Assembly: GCA_040905885.1 (NCBI GenBank)
Contig: JBBDQR010000185.1
Location: forward strand, 1-14,513
Direction: 5' to 3'
From: JACVRU01 sp040905885
GTDB taxonomy: Bacteria > Actinomycetota > Thermoleophilia > Gaiellales > Gaiellaceae
DNA: 14,513 bases
Position 1 is the stretch's first letter; every line of letters starts with the position of its first letter. Position numbers and translations under genes: made by a program. This document shows positions 1 to 6,441 of the stretch, one piece after another. The notes under the pieces are model-generated. The model saw only the letters and a list, made by a program, of their open reading frames with translations. It was not told the origin of the DNA and ran no database searches.

Positions 1-1
1 T

Positions 2-127
2 GACCGCCCGTCCGACGAGCGAGAGCGTTACACCACGTCAGACGACTTGACTTCGGACGGCGACCGGGCAACTGCGCTGATCAAGATGACGCCGTTTCGG
101 GTTCAACGTTTCCTCAAGGCCCACTAG
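2..127 (+). CDS. possible C-terminal end of a gene cut by the window edge
   Basis: A reading frame is open from the left edge to a TAG at 125-127, giving about 41 residues that end in FLKAH. I do not recognise the protein. Its stop overlaps the stop of the convergent gene in a shared CTAG (124-127), an arrangement common between real convergent genes. Third-position GC is roughly 75%, lower than the neighbours, and an open frame this short is not significant in GC-rich DNA. It could equally be non-coding. Confidence 0.25.
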   Translation, partial: DRPSDERERYTTSDDLTSDGDRATALIKMTPFRVQRFLKAH

Positions 128-492
128 CTGCGCGGTGCGCGCGCGCGCTGGACGAGATCGTCGATGACAGCGTCGAGGCGGGCGGTGATCGAGGCGCGGA
201 TCGCCTGCTTCAGCCCCTCCACCGACTTGCCCTCGGCCTCGGCGATCTCGGCGAGGGACTGCCCGTCGCGGAGCCGCTCGAGGAGCTCGGCGCGCGAGAA
301 CCCGACGTAGTCGGCCGCGGCCGAGAACGCCTCGCGGACGGCAACGTGAGCTCCGCCCCGATGGGGGTGATGGAACCCCCGGGCGTGCATGGGGTGCTCG
401 TCGGAGGCACGACTGACCGCGAAAGCGGCGCCGGCGCCGACGAGCGCGAGCACCGCGACGATCCCGAGCACGTGCGTACGGGTGATGTTCAT
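124..492 (-). CDS. small His-rich exported or membrane-anchored protein
   Basis: This 122-aa protein has an N-terminal hydrophobic segment at about residues 8-26 (signal peptide or anchor), then a His-rich patch at 33-49 with six His in HPMHARGFHHPHRGGAH. A helical C-terminal part (55-118) carries the pattern VGFSRAELLERLRDGQSLAEIAEAEGKSVEGL. That pattern is typical of small actinobacterial and firmicute exported proteins of the DUF2680/YckD kind, whose function is unknown. The ATG at 492 is chosen because the signal-like segment begins right after it; upstream in-frame sequence is basic and low-complexity. No Shine-Dalgarno sequence is evident. It is divergent from the response regulator and has the regulator's putative operator in front of it, so it is probably part of the same envelope-stress regulon. 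The His patch may bind metal; that is inference. The CpxP/CpxRA arrangement is analogous, but I see no sequence similarity to CpxP. Confidence 0.75.
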   Translation of the reverse strand: MNITRTHVLGIVAVLALVGAGAAFAVSRASDEHPMHARGFHHPHRGGAHVAVREAFSAAADYVGFSRAELLERLRDGQSLAEIAEAEGKSVEGLKQAIRASITARLDAVIDDLVQRARAPRS

Positions 493-566
493 GAGCCGTA
501 GGCTTGACGGAGGCTCACAAGAGCGGAGGTGCCGGCTTTGCCGGCGCCGGAGCGGGTCATAGCGCG

Positions 567-600
567 AACGTAGCAGCGAATCCTGAGAGCGCCCTAAGAG
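567..600 (-). promoter_or_regulatory. direct-repeat operator (MprA-box-like) and -10 box of the small exported protein gene
   Basis: Read on the minus strand, CTCTTAGG (600-593), GCG, CTCTCAGG (589-582) form two 8-bp direct repeats with an 11-bp step, the geometry bound by OmpR/PhoB-type regulators. After exactly 9 nt comes TACGTT (572-567), a fit to the TANNNT -10 consensus. This puts the operator over the -35 region, as expected of an activator. The same element with the same 9-nt spacing lies upstream of the protease gene at 2668. The 5' leader would be about 65-70 nt and would contain the short palindrome GCCGGC-TTT-GCCGGC (531-545). The site could also autoregulate the divergent regulator gene. 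Confidence 0.65.
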
Positions 601-641
601 TTTCGGCGGGCTTGGGCCGCTCGGTGGCATCTTTGAGTCCG

Positions 642-1331
642 ATGAGCGCCGACGGAGCACGCGTGCTGGTGGTGGACGACGAGCCTGCGGTTCGCGAGTC
701 GCTGCGCCGCGCGCTCGAGCTCGAGGGCTACCGCGTCGCTCTGGCCGAGGACGGGGCCGACGCCCTTGCGCAGATCGCCGCCGATGAGCCGGACGCGGTC
801 GTGCTCGACGTCCTGATGCCGGTGCTCGACGGGCTGACCGCCTGCCGGCGGCTGCGCCAGCAAGGCAGCCGCGTCCCGGTCCTGATGCTGACGGCGCGCG
901 ACAGCGTCGGCGACCGCGTCGCCGGCCTCGACGCCGGCGCCGACGACTACCTCGTCAAGCCGTTCGCGCTCGAGGAGCTCCTGGCGCGCATCAGGGCGCT
1001 CCTGCGCCGCGTCGACGCCGCTGCCGGGGACGGCGTGCTCCGGTTCGCCGACCTCTCGCTCGACCCGGCGACGCGGGAGGTGAAGCGCGGCGACCGCTCG
1101 ATCGAGCTCACGCGCACCGAGTTCCACCTGCTCGAGCTCTTCCTCCGGAACCCCCGCCAGGTGCTCACCCGGTCGCTGATCTTCGAGCGCGTCTGGGGGT
1201 ACGACTTCGGCCCGACCTCGAACTCGCTCGACGTCTACGTCGGCTACCTGCGGCGGAAGACCGAGGCCGGGGGCGAGCCCCGTCTGATCCAGACCGTGCG
1301 CGGCGTCGGCTACGCGCTGCGAGAGCCGTGA
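642..1331 (+). CDS. OmpR/PhoB-family response regulator (MprA-like)
   Basis: This is a 229-aa DNA-binding response regulator of standard family length. The receiver domain (about 7-120) has acidic residues D12-D13, phospho-acceptor D56 in VVLDVLMP, switch T84 in LMLTAR and K106 in LVKPF, so it should be active. The winged-helix effector domain (about 131-227) shows LTRTEFHLLELF, then FERVWGYDF and the C-terminal hairpin TVRGVGYALRE. The ATG at 642 directly precedes the conserved RVLVVDDEP start; the upstream frame reads as non-conserved Gly/Ala-rich sequence. There is no good ribosome site, so translation may be leaderless. Its end overlaps the kinase gene by 4 bp (GTGA). With the kinase and an HtrA protease downstream it matches mycobacterial mprA-mprB-pepD; CutR/CssR of Streptomyces is a close alternative. 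It probably binds the CTCTCAGG repeats at 582 and 2668. Confidence 0.95.
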   Translation: MSADGARVLVVDDEPAVRESLRRALELEGYRVALAEDGADALAQIAADEPDAVVLDVLMPVLDGLTACRRLRQQGSRVPVLMLTARDSVGDRVAGLDAGADDYLVKPFALEELLARIRALLRRVDAAAGDGVLRFADLSLDPATREVKRGDRSIELTRTEFHLLELFLRNPRQVLTRSLIFERVWGYDFGPTSNSLDVYVGYLRRKTEAGGEPRLIQTVRGVGYALREP

Positions 1332-2662
1332 CGCTCAGCCGCCGCCTCGCGCTCGCCTCGGCCGCCGCGGTCGCAATCGCGGTCGCCGCGCTCTCGATCG
1401 TCTCCTACGTGATGGTCCGGAACGAGCTGCGCAGCGAGCTCGACCAGGCGCTCGCGACGCGCGCGGAGCAGATCACCACCAGCCCGGCGACCGCGGCGCG
1501 GCTCTTCCAGCAGCGGGAGTTCCCCACGACGCCGGAGCCTGAGCTCGGCGGCGCCGCCGGCTATGCGCAGCTCGTCGACTCGACCGGCGACCGGCTCGCC
1601 GAGGCCGAGCAGGAGCTGCCGGTCTCGGAGCGGACGCTCGCGGTGGCGGCGGGGAAGGAGGACGCGTACTACGAGGACGTGACCGTGGACGGGATCCACG
1701 CGCGGCTGCTCACCGTTTCCTTCGCGCCCGGCATCGCCCTCCAGGTCGCCCGCCCGCTGAGCGAGGTGGACGACGTGCTGCGGCGGCTGCGCCTGATCAT
1801 CCTGCTGGTCGCGTTCGGCGGCGTGGCGATCGCGGCCGCGCTCGGGCTCGCGGTCAGCCGCGCGTCCCTCGCCCCCGTGCGGCGGCTGACGGAGACGGCG
1901 GAGCACATCACCGAGACGCACGACCTGACGCGGCGCGTGGAAGCCGACCGCAGCGACGAGCTCGGCCGCCTGGCGGCCAGCTTCAACACGATGCTGGCGG
2001 CGCTCGAGGACTCGCTCCGCGCGCAGCGCCAGCTCGTCGCCGACGCCTCGCACGAGCTGCGCACCCCGCTGACGAGCCTGCGGACGAACGTCGAGCTGCT
2101 CGCCAGCGGCGGCCTCGCGCCCGAGGAGCGGGAGCGGGCGATGGACGACGTGGGCGCGCAGATCGCCGAGCTGACGGCGCTGATCACCGACGTCGTCGAG
2201 CTCGCACGCGACGGGCAGCTGCGGCACGAGGTCGAGGACGTCCGCCTCGACCTGCTGGTCGCGGACGCGGTGGAGCGGGCGCGGCTGCACTCACCGGGGA
2301 TCACGTTCCGCGAGCAGCTCGAGGAGTCGCTCGTCGCCGGCGTGCCCGAGCGGCTGCACCGGGCGGTGACGAACGTCCTCGACAACGCCGCCAAGTGGAG
2401 CCCTCCGGGCGGCGACGTCGACGTCTCCGTCCACGACGGCGAGGTCAGCGTCCGCGACCGCGGGCCGGGAATCGACCCGGACGACCTCCCGCACGTGTTC
2501 GAGCGCTTCTACCGCTCGGCGGCGGCCCGCAACCGCCCCGGCTCCGGGCTCGGGCTGGCGATCGTGCGCCAGGTGGCGGAGTCCCACGGGGGCTCGGCCG
2601 TCGCGGAGCGCGCCGACGGCGGCGGCACGGTGGTCCGGCTGCGCATTCCTACGAAGAGTTAA
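1328..2662 (+). CDS. membrane sensor histidine kinase (MprB-like)
   Basis: This 444-aa kinase is the partner of the preceding regulator; its GTG start overlaps the regulator stop by 4 bp. Order: transmembrane helix 1 (about 8-30), an extracytoplasmic sensor of about 120 residues (31-152), helix 2 (about 154-177), HAMP (about 178-230), then HisKA with phospho-acceptor H242 in DASHELRTPLTSLR. The HATPase domain has an N box NVLDNAAKWSPP (349-360), G1 DRGPGI (377-382), F box FERFYR (391-396) and G2 GSGLGLAI (405-412). All catalytic motifs are present. Acting in the membrane, it should autophosphorylate and pass phosphate to D56 of the regulator. The sensor region resembles no domain I recognise. 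In MprB the stimulus is envelope stress or misfolded extracytoplasmic protein; applying that here is inferred from the downstream protease. Confidence 0.95.
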   Translation: MTLSRRLALASAAAVAIAVAALSIVSYVMVRNELRSELDQALATRAEQITTSPATAARLFQQREFPTTPEPELGGAAGYAQLVDSTGDRLAEAEQELPVSERTLAVAAGKEDAYYEDVTVDGIHARLLTVSFAPGIALQVARPLSEVDDVLRRLRLIILLVAFGGVAIAAALGLAVSRASLAPVRRLTETAEHITETHDLTRRVEADRSDELGRLAASFNTMLAALEDSLRAQRQLVADASHELRTPLTSLRTNVELLASGGLAPEERERAMDDVGAQIAELTALITDVVELARDGQLRHEVEDVRLDLLVADAVERARLHSPGITFREQLEESLVAGVPERLHRAVTNVLDNAAKWSPPGGDVDVSVHDGEVSVRDRGPGIDPDDLPHVFERFYRSAAARNRPGSGLGLAIVRQVAESHGGSAVAERADGGGTVVRLRIPTKS

Positions 2663-2667
2663 CCCGG

Positions 2668-2701
2668 CTCTCAGGTTTCTCTCAGGCAGGCACGCTTTCA
2701 T
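2668..2701 (+). promoter_or_regulatory. direct-repeat operator (MprA-box-like) and -10 box of the protease gene
   Basis: CTCTCAGG (2668-2675), TTT, CTCTCAGG (2679-2686) are perfect 8-bp direct repeats with an 11-bp step. After 9 nt comes TTTCAT (2696-2701), a partial -10 match. Transcription would then start about at 2708, the A of the ATG, so the protease mRNA may be leaderless. This fits the lack of any Shine-Dalgarno sequence. The 19-bp layout (8+3+8) matches what I recall of the mycobacterial MprA box, two 8-bp direct-repeat subunits. The second copy, with identical spacing to its -10 box, is at 582-600 on the other strand. Confidence 0.7.
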
Positions 2702-2707
2702 ACCGGC

Positions 2708-3796
2708 ATGGACAGGATTCTGAAACGAGTCTTCGCGCCCGCCGCCGCTCTCCTCGCGGCCGGCGTCGTCGGCGGGCTGGCCTCCGTGGCGGCCTGGGAA
2801 GCGATCGACCCGGCGTCGACGACGACGGTGACGACGACGGCGCCCGCGGAGCCCGTCTCGAGCTCCGGCACGCAGTCCTCGATCGCGAGCATCGTCCAGG
2901 CCGCGCTCCCCAGCGTGGTCGAGGTCAAGGTCGAGGGCAGCGCGGAGTCGCTCCCGAACCCGTTCCCGCTTCCCGTCCCGAGCCCCCGGGTGCAGGGCCT
3001 CGGCAGCGGCTGGGTGTTCGACGACCAGGGCCACCTCGTCACGAACGAGCACGTCGTCAACGGGGCGGCGAAGGTGACCGTCGTCTTCCAGGACGGCACC
3101 GAGGTTCCCGCCCGCGTCGTCGGCACCGATCCCTCGACGGACGTGGCGGTGCTCGAGCTGGAGGAGGAGCACGAGTCGTCGCCGCTCCCGCTCGGGTCGA
3201 CGTCGTCGCTCCGGCTGGGCGACACCGTGATCGCCATCGGCAGCCCGCTCGGCCTCCAGGGAACGGTGACCGCGGGGATCGTCAGCGGCCTCGGCCGCGA
3301 CATCCAGGCGCCGAACGAGTTCACGATCGACGGGGCCGTCCAGACCGACGCCGCCCTCAACCACGGCAACTCCGGCGGCCCGCTGCTCGACGCGAGCGGC
3401 CGCGTGGTCGGCATGAACGCGCAGATCGCCAGCGAGACCGGCGCCAACAGCGGCATCGGCTACGCGATCCCCGTCGAAACGGTGAAGCAGATCGCCGACC
3501 AGCTGATCGCGAGCGGCAAGGTCGAGCACCCGTACCTCGGCGTCAGGATCGAGGACGCCGACGAGGGCGCTCGGATCGTCGAGGTCGTCTCCGGCAGCCC
3601 GGCCGCCGAGGCCGGCCTGCGGCAGGGCGACGTCGTCACCGAGGTCGCCGGCGCCGGGATCGGCTCGGCCGACGAGCTCCGCGAGGCGGTCGCGGCGCGC
3701 AAGCCCGGCGACTCGCTCGAGCTGACCGTGGAGCGCGACGGCGAGACGACGACGGTGACCGTGGAGCTCGGGACGCGGCCCGCTTCCTCCGCGTAG
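2708..3796 (+). CDS. HtrA/DegP-type membrane-anchored serine protease (PepD-like)
   Basis: This 362-aa extracytoplasmic protease is of usual length for actinobacterial HtrA. An N-terminal hydrophobic segment (about 8-30) acts as anchor or uncleaved signal and is followed by a Thr/Ser-rich linker (35-58). The trypsin-like domain (about 60-265) carries the full triad: H115 in VTNEHVV, D145 in PSTDVAVL and S222 in GNSGGP. One C-terminal PDZ domain (about 272-352) contains the HPYLGVR and AGLRQGDVV signatures. It should degrade or refold damaged proteins outside the membrane. It starts 45 bp after the kinase gene, with its own operator in between, so it can be induced separately by the regulator. 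The order regulator-kinase-protease matches mprAB-pepD. No key residue is missing. Confidence 0.95.
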   Translation: MDRILKRVFAPAAALLAAGVVGGLASVAAWEAIDPASTTTVTTTAPAEPVSSSGTQSSIASIVQAALPSVVEVKVEGSAESLPNPFPLPVPSPRVQGLGSGWVFDDQGHLVTNEHVVNGAAKVTVVFQDGTEVPARVVGTDPSTDVAVLELEEEHESSPLPLGSTSSLRLGDTVIAIGSPLGLQGTVTAGIVSGLGRDIQAPNEFTIDGAVQTDAALNHGNSGGPLLDASGRVVGMNAQIASETGANSGIGYAIPVETVKQIADQLIASGKVEHPYLGVRIEDADEGARIVEVVSGSPAAEAGLRQGDVVTEVAGAGIGSADELREAVAARKPGDSLELTVERDGETTTVTVELGTRPASSA

Positions 3797-3816
3797 CAGT
3801 CCTTGCTCCTCCGAGG

Positions 3817-3845
3817 CGCGAGGGCCGGGAGACCGGCCCTCTGCG
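3817..3845 (+). terminator. strong GC hairpin after the protease gene
   Basis: GAGGGCCGG (3820-3828), loop GAGA, CCGGCCCTC (3833-3841) form a perfect 9-bp stem with a four-base loop. CGC (3817-3819) and GCG (3843-3845) extend it by three pairs around one bulged T. There is no T tract, as is common for terminators in very GC-rich actinobacteria. It separates the stress module from the PPDK operon. A CACAAT hexamer (3847-3852) just after it could be the -10 box of the next gene. Confidence 0.6.
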
Positions 3846-3858
3846 TCACAATGGATGA

Positions 3859-4698
3859 GTGCCGAGGAAGCGGGAGAGCACGTCCACGCCGGTCGAGCTG
3901 CACGTCGTCTCCGACTCGACCGGCGAGACCGCGGCGCGGCTCGTGACCGCGCTCGAGGCGCAGTTCCCCGACCAGCCGTTCGTCGAGGTGCGCCACCCGC
4001 GCGTCGAGTCGGTGCAGGACCTGGCGCGCGCGGTCAGCCGCGCCCGGGGCCGCCCGGCCGTGATCGTGTACACGCTCGTCAAGCCGGAGTGGCGCGAGGC
4101 GATGCGCGCGTACTGCCGGAGCAGCCGCGTCCACTACTGCGACCTGCTCGGGCACCCGATCGACTCCGTGCGCCGTGTCTCGGGGATGGCGGCGCGGATG
4201 ACCCCCGGCGCCCGGGCCGCGCTGAACGAGACCTACTTCAAGCGGATGGAGGCGATCGAGTTCGCGGTCAAGTACGACGACGGCGTGGGCTCGCGCGGGC
4301 TCGAGGAGGCCGACATCGTGCTCGTCGGCGTGTCGCGTACGTCCAAGACGCCGCTCTCGATCTACCTCGGCTACCTCGGCCACAAGGCCGCGAACATCCC
4401 GATCGTGAAGGGGATCGCACCGCCGTCCGAGCTCTTCCGCCTGCCCGCCGCCAAGGTCGTCGGGCTGACGATCGACCCGGAGCGGCTCGCCGAGATCCGG
4501 GAGGCGCGCGTCCGCAGCATGGGCGGGTCGAAGAAGTACGCGGAGCTGCTGGAGGTCTACGACGAGCTCGAGGAGGCGGCGAAGGTCCACCGGCGGCTCG
4601 GCTGCCCGGTGATCGACGTCTCCGACCTGTCGATCGAGGAGACCGCCGCGCGGATCGTCAAGCTCGTCCAGGACCGCCAGGAGGCGGCGGCGTCGTGA
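3859..4698 (+). CDS. pyruvate, phosphate dikinase regulatory protein (kinase/pyrophosphorylase, DUF299)
   Basis: This 279-aa cytoplasmic protein has the usual length of the family. Members inactivate PPDK by ADP-dependent phosphorylation of a threonine next to the catalytic histidine, and reactivate it by Pi-dependent removal that releases pyrophosphate. Seen here: the N-terminal VVSDSTGETA (16-25) typical of the family, and the P-loop GVSRTSKTP (157-165) followed by SIYLGYLGHKAANIP. The GTG at 3859 is chosen because it lies 13 codons before the conserved HVVSDSTGET. ATG codons at 3851 and 3855 are in other frames. Having no clear ribosome site and a CACAAT hexamer six bases upstream, it may be leaderless. 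It opens a run of overlapping genes ending in ppdK, its predicted target. The homologous PSRP family acts on PEP synthase instead; the complete PPDK in this operon favours the PPDK role. Confidence 0.92.
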   Translation: MPRKRESTSTPVELHVVSDSTGETAARLVTALEAQFPDQPFVEVRHPRVESVQDLARAVSRARGRPAVIVYTLVKPEWREAMRAYCRSSRVHYCDLLGHPIDSVRRVSGMAARMTPGARAALNETYFKRMEAIEFAVKYDDGVGSRGLEEADIVLVGVSRTSKTPLSIYLGYLGHKAANIPIVKGIAPPSELFRLPAAKVVGLTIDPERLAEIREARVRSMGGSKKYAELLEVYDELEEAAKVHRRLGCPVIDVSDLSIEETAARIVKLVQDRQEAAAS

Positions 4699-4856
4699 GG
4701 CCGAAGCCGCCGGTTCCGCTCTGGCGCTGGGCGATCTGGTGGGCCTGCCTGGGCCTCGGGATCGTCGTCTTCTACGTGCTGCTGACCCCGCTCTGGCTCG
4801 GGATCCGCGCCGCCGCGTGGCTGGCCGACGCGCGGGCGCGCGCAGGGCGCTCGTGA
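4695..4856 (+). CDS. 53-aa single-pass membrane protein, unknown function
   Basis: A small frame starts at GTG 4695, overlapping the previous stop by 4 bp, and ends in a TGA (4854-4856) that overlaps the next start by 4 bp. The product begins RPKPPVPLWRWAIWW and has one Trp-rich hydrophobic segment (about 12-33), then an amphipathic Ala/Arg-rich tail. It resembles no family I recognise. The tight coupling on both sides is the main reason to call it real. It may be a membrane anchor or partner for a neighbour's product; that is inference. Confidence 0.65.
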   Translation: MRPKPPVPLWRWAIWWACLGLGIVVFYVLLTPLWLGIRAAAWLADARARAGRS

Positions 4857-5968
4857 TCCGCGTCGGCACGGGCCTCGCCGCGAACGCGGCCGAGGCGGCT
4901 GCAACGGCGGCCGCGCAGCTCGGCGACGCGACGGCCGACCTCGCCTTCGTCTTCCTCTCCGGCGACAACGCGGCCGCGGCCGAGGAGGCCGTCGCCGCAG
5001 TCCACGAGCAGCTCGCCCCGCGGCACCTCGTGGGCTGCGTGGCCGACGGCGTGGTCGGGCGCGACACGGAGGTGGAGACCGGGACCGCGGCCGCCGTCTG
5101 GGCCGCCTCGCTGCCGGGCGCCGAGGTGGGCTCGTTCCACGCGACGACGCTGGAGCTCGAGGAGGGAACGGCGATCGTCGGCTTCCCGCAGGCGGACCGG
5201 GCCGACCTGGTGGCGCTGATCGTCGACCCCTACACGTTCCCCGCCGACGCCTTCCTCGAGAAGCTGAACGAGGAGAACCCCGGCACCCCGCTCGTGGGCG
5301 GCGTCGCCTCGGGCCGGCAGCTCCTGCTCGGCGAGGAGGTGATCCCCGAAGGGGCCGTCGGCGCCGTCCTCTCGGGCGTACCCGTCCGCACGCTCGTCTC
5401 GCAGGGCTGCGCGCCGATCGGGCGGGACGCCGTCGTGACCGCCGCCGAGGAGAACGTGATCTACGAGCTCGCGGGCGAGCGCGCCCTCGACCGCCTGCGG
5501 GCGGACGTCGTCGCGCTCGACGAGCGCGAGCGGACGCTTGCGGCGACCGGGCTCCTCGTCGGCCTCGTGATCGACGAGAACAAGCCGGAGTACGGGCGCG
5601 GCGACTACCTGATCCGCGGCCTCGTGGGTGCCGACGAGGACTCCGGAGCGATCGCCGTCGGCGTGCCGGTCCGGGTCGGTCAGACCGTCCGCTTCCATGT
5701 CCGCGACGGCGCCAGCGCCGACGACGACCTGCGCCAGACGCTGGCCCCGCTGGTCGGCGGCCGGGCCGCGGGGGCGCTGCTCTTCACCTGCAACGGCCGC
5801 GGGACGAACATGTTCCCGGAGCCCGGCCACGACGCCCGCCTCGTCACCGAGGCGCTGGGAGCGGAGGCGCTCGCCGGCTTCTTCTGCGGCGGCGAGATCG
5901 GCCCGGTCGGCGGCCGCGCCTTCCTGCACGGCTTCACGGCCACGCTCGCCGTCTTCCTCGAGGAATGA
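4853..5968 (+). CDS. FIST-domain protein
   Basis: This 371-aa protein consists of only FIST_N (about 20-195) and FIST_C (about 200-345) regions. FIST is a proposed small-ligand sensory domain, often fused to kinases or cyclases; here no output domain is attached. Seen: an Ala-rich N-terminus, PLVGGVASG (146-154), QGCAPIG (184-190), TCNGRG (312-317) and FFCGGEIGPVGG (343-354), the hallmark C-terminal signature. No signal peptide or membrane helix is evident, so it should be cytoplasmic. The GTG at 4853 overlaps the upstream stop by 4 bp, and the ATGA at its end overlaps the acetyltransferase start. It may report amino-acid or metabolite state to the PPDK regulatory protein or the acetyltransferase of the same operon; that is inference. 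Confidence 0.88.
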   Translation: MIRVGTGLAANAAEAAATAAAQLGDATADLAFVFLSGDNAAAAEEAVAAVHEQLAPRHLVGCVADGVVGRDTEVETGTAAAVWAASLPGAEVGSFHATTLELEEGTAIVGFPQADRADLVALIVDPYTFPADAFLEKLNEENPGTPLVGGVASGRQLLLGEEVIPEGAVGAVLSGVPVRTLVSQGCAPIGRDAVVTAAEENVIYELAGERALDRLRADVVALDERERTLAATGLLVGLVIDENKPEYGRGDYLIRGLVGADEDSGAIAVGVPVRVGQTVRFHVRDGASADDDLRQTLAPLVGGRAAGALLFTCNGRGTNMFPEPGHDARLVTEALGAEALAGFFCGGEIGPVGGRAFLHGFTATLAVFLEE

Positions 5969-6429
5969 GGATCCGAACGCTCGAGGAGGGCGATCGGGAC
6001 CTCCTCTTCGGGCCCCGCCTCCGCTGGGCTGCCGACGAGTGGCTGGCGCGGCAGCGGCGCGACGAGATCCACGTCGCGGTCGCGGAGGTCGAGGGCGTGC
6101 CCGTGGGGCGGATCGGACTCGACTTCACGGCCTCCGGGGAGCTCGGCGTCGTCGTCCTCTGGGCGGCCCTCGTGCGCGAGGAGTGGCGGGATCGCGGCGT
6201 CGGCACCGCGCTGATGCGGCATCTGGAGGACGTCGCCCGCGACCGTGGTTGCTCCACGGTCGAGCTGCTCGTCGCCCAGGACAACGGCTCCGCTCTGAGA
6301 CTGTACGGCCGCCTGGGCTACGAGATCTGCGGGCACGGCGTCAACCGCTGGGTCGAGCAGGAGGGGAGCGTGGTCGAGCAGTTCGAGGAGATCTGCTGGC
6401 GCATGCGCAAGCGGCTCGTGGACGAGTAA
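5965..6429 (+). CDS. GNAT-family N-acetyltransferase
   Basis: This 154-aa single-domain acetyltransferase uses acetyl-CoA to acetylate an unknown amine. The acetyl-CoA loop is RDRGVGTALM (75-84), a good fit to the R/Q-x-x-G-x-G/A signature. Motif B follows as NGSALRLYGRLGYE (107-120). Its start overlaps the FIST stop by 4 bp (ATGA). The tail (121-154) is acidic and basic mixed, without another domain. The substrate cannot be read from the sequence. Its position just before ppdK would allow an acetylation role on PPDK or on a ligand-related pathway, but that is only positional. Confidence 0.88.
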   Translation: MRIRTLEEGDRDLLFGPRLRWAADEWLARQRRDEIHVAVAEVEGVPVGRIGLDFTASGELGVVVLWAALVREEWRDRGVGTALMRHLEDVARDRGCSTVELLVAQDNGSALRLYGRLGYEICGHGVNRWVEQEGSVVEQFEEICWRMRKRLVDE

Positions 6430-6431
6430 CC

Positions 6432-6436
6432 GGAGG
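6432..6436 (+). promoter_or_regulatory. Shine-Dalgarno site deciding the ppdK start
   Basis: GGAGG lies 5 nt before GTG 6442, at good spacing. The later candidate starts, ATG 6463 and ATG 6469, have no properly spaced site. This supports GTG 6442, although conserved PPDK sequence begins near residue 11, so the first residues would be an extension. Confidence 0.55.
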
Positions 6437-6441
6437 CGCGT

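Noticed and set aside
8..60. Inverted arms CCGTCCGA (8-15) and TCGGACGG (53-60) as a terminator for the minus-strand gene
   Set aside because: The loop of 37 nt is too long for a terminator and there is no T tract; 8-bp arms arise by chance in GC-rich DNA.
504..641. N-terminal extension of the response regulator to ATG 504
   Set aside because: The added 46 residues are Gly/Ala/Ser-rich without conservation, and they would cover the operator at 582-600 and the divergent promoter.
2395..3858. Open frame of 487 codons overlapping the kinase 3' end and the protease
   Set aside because: Low-complexity Arg-rich product; the protease frame has the complete triad and PDZ domain.
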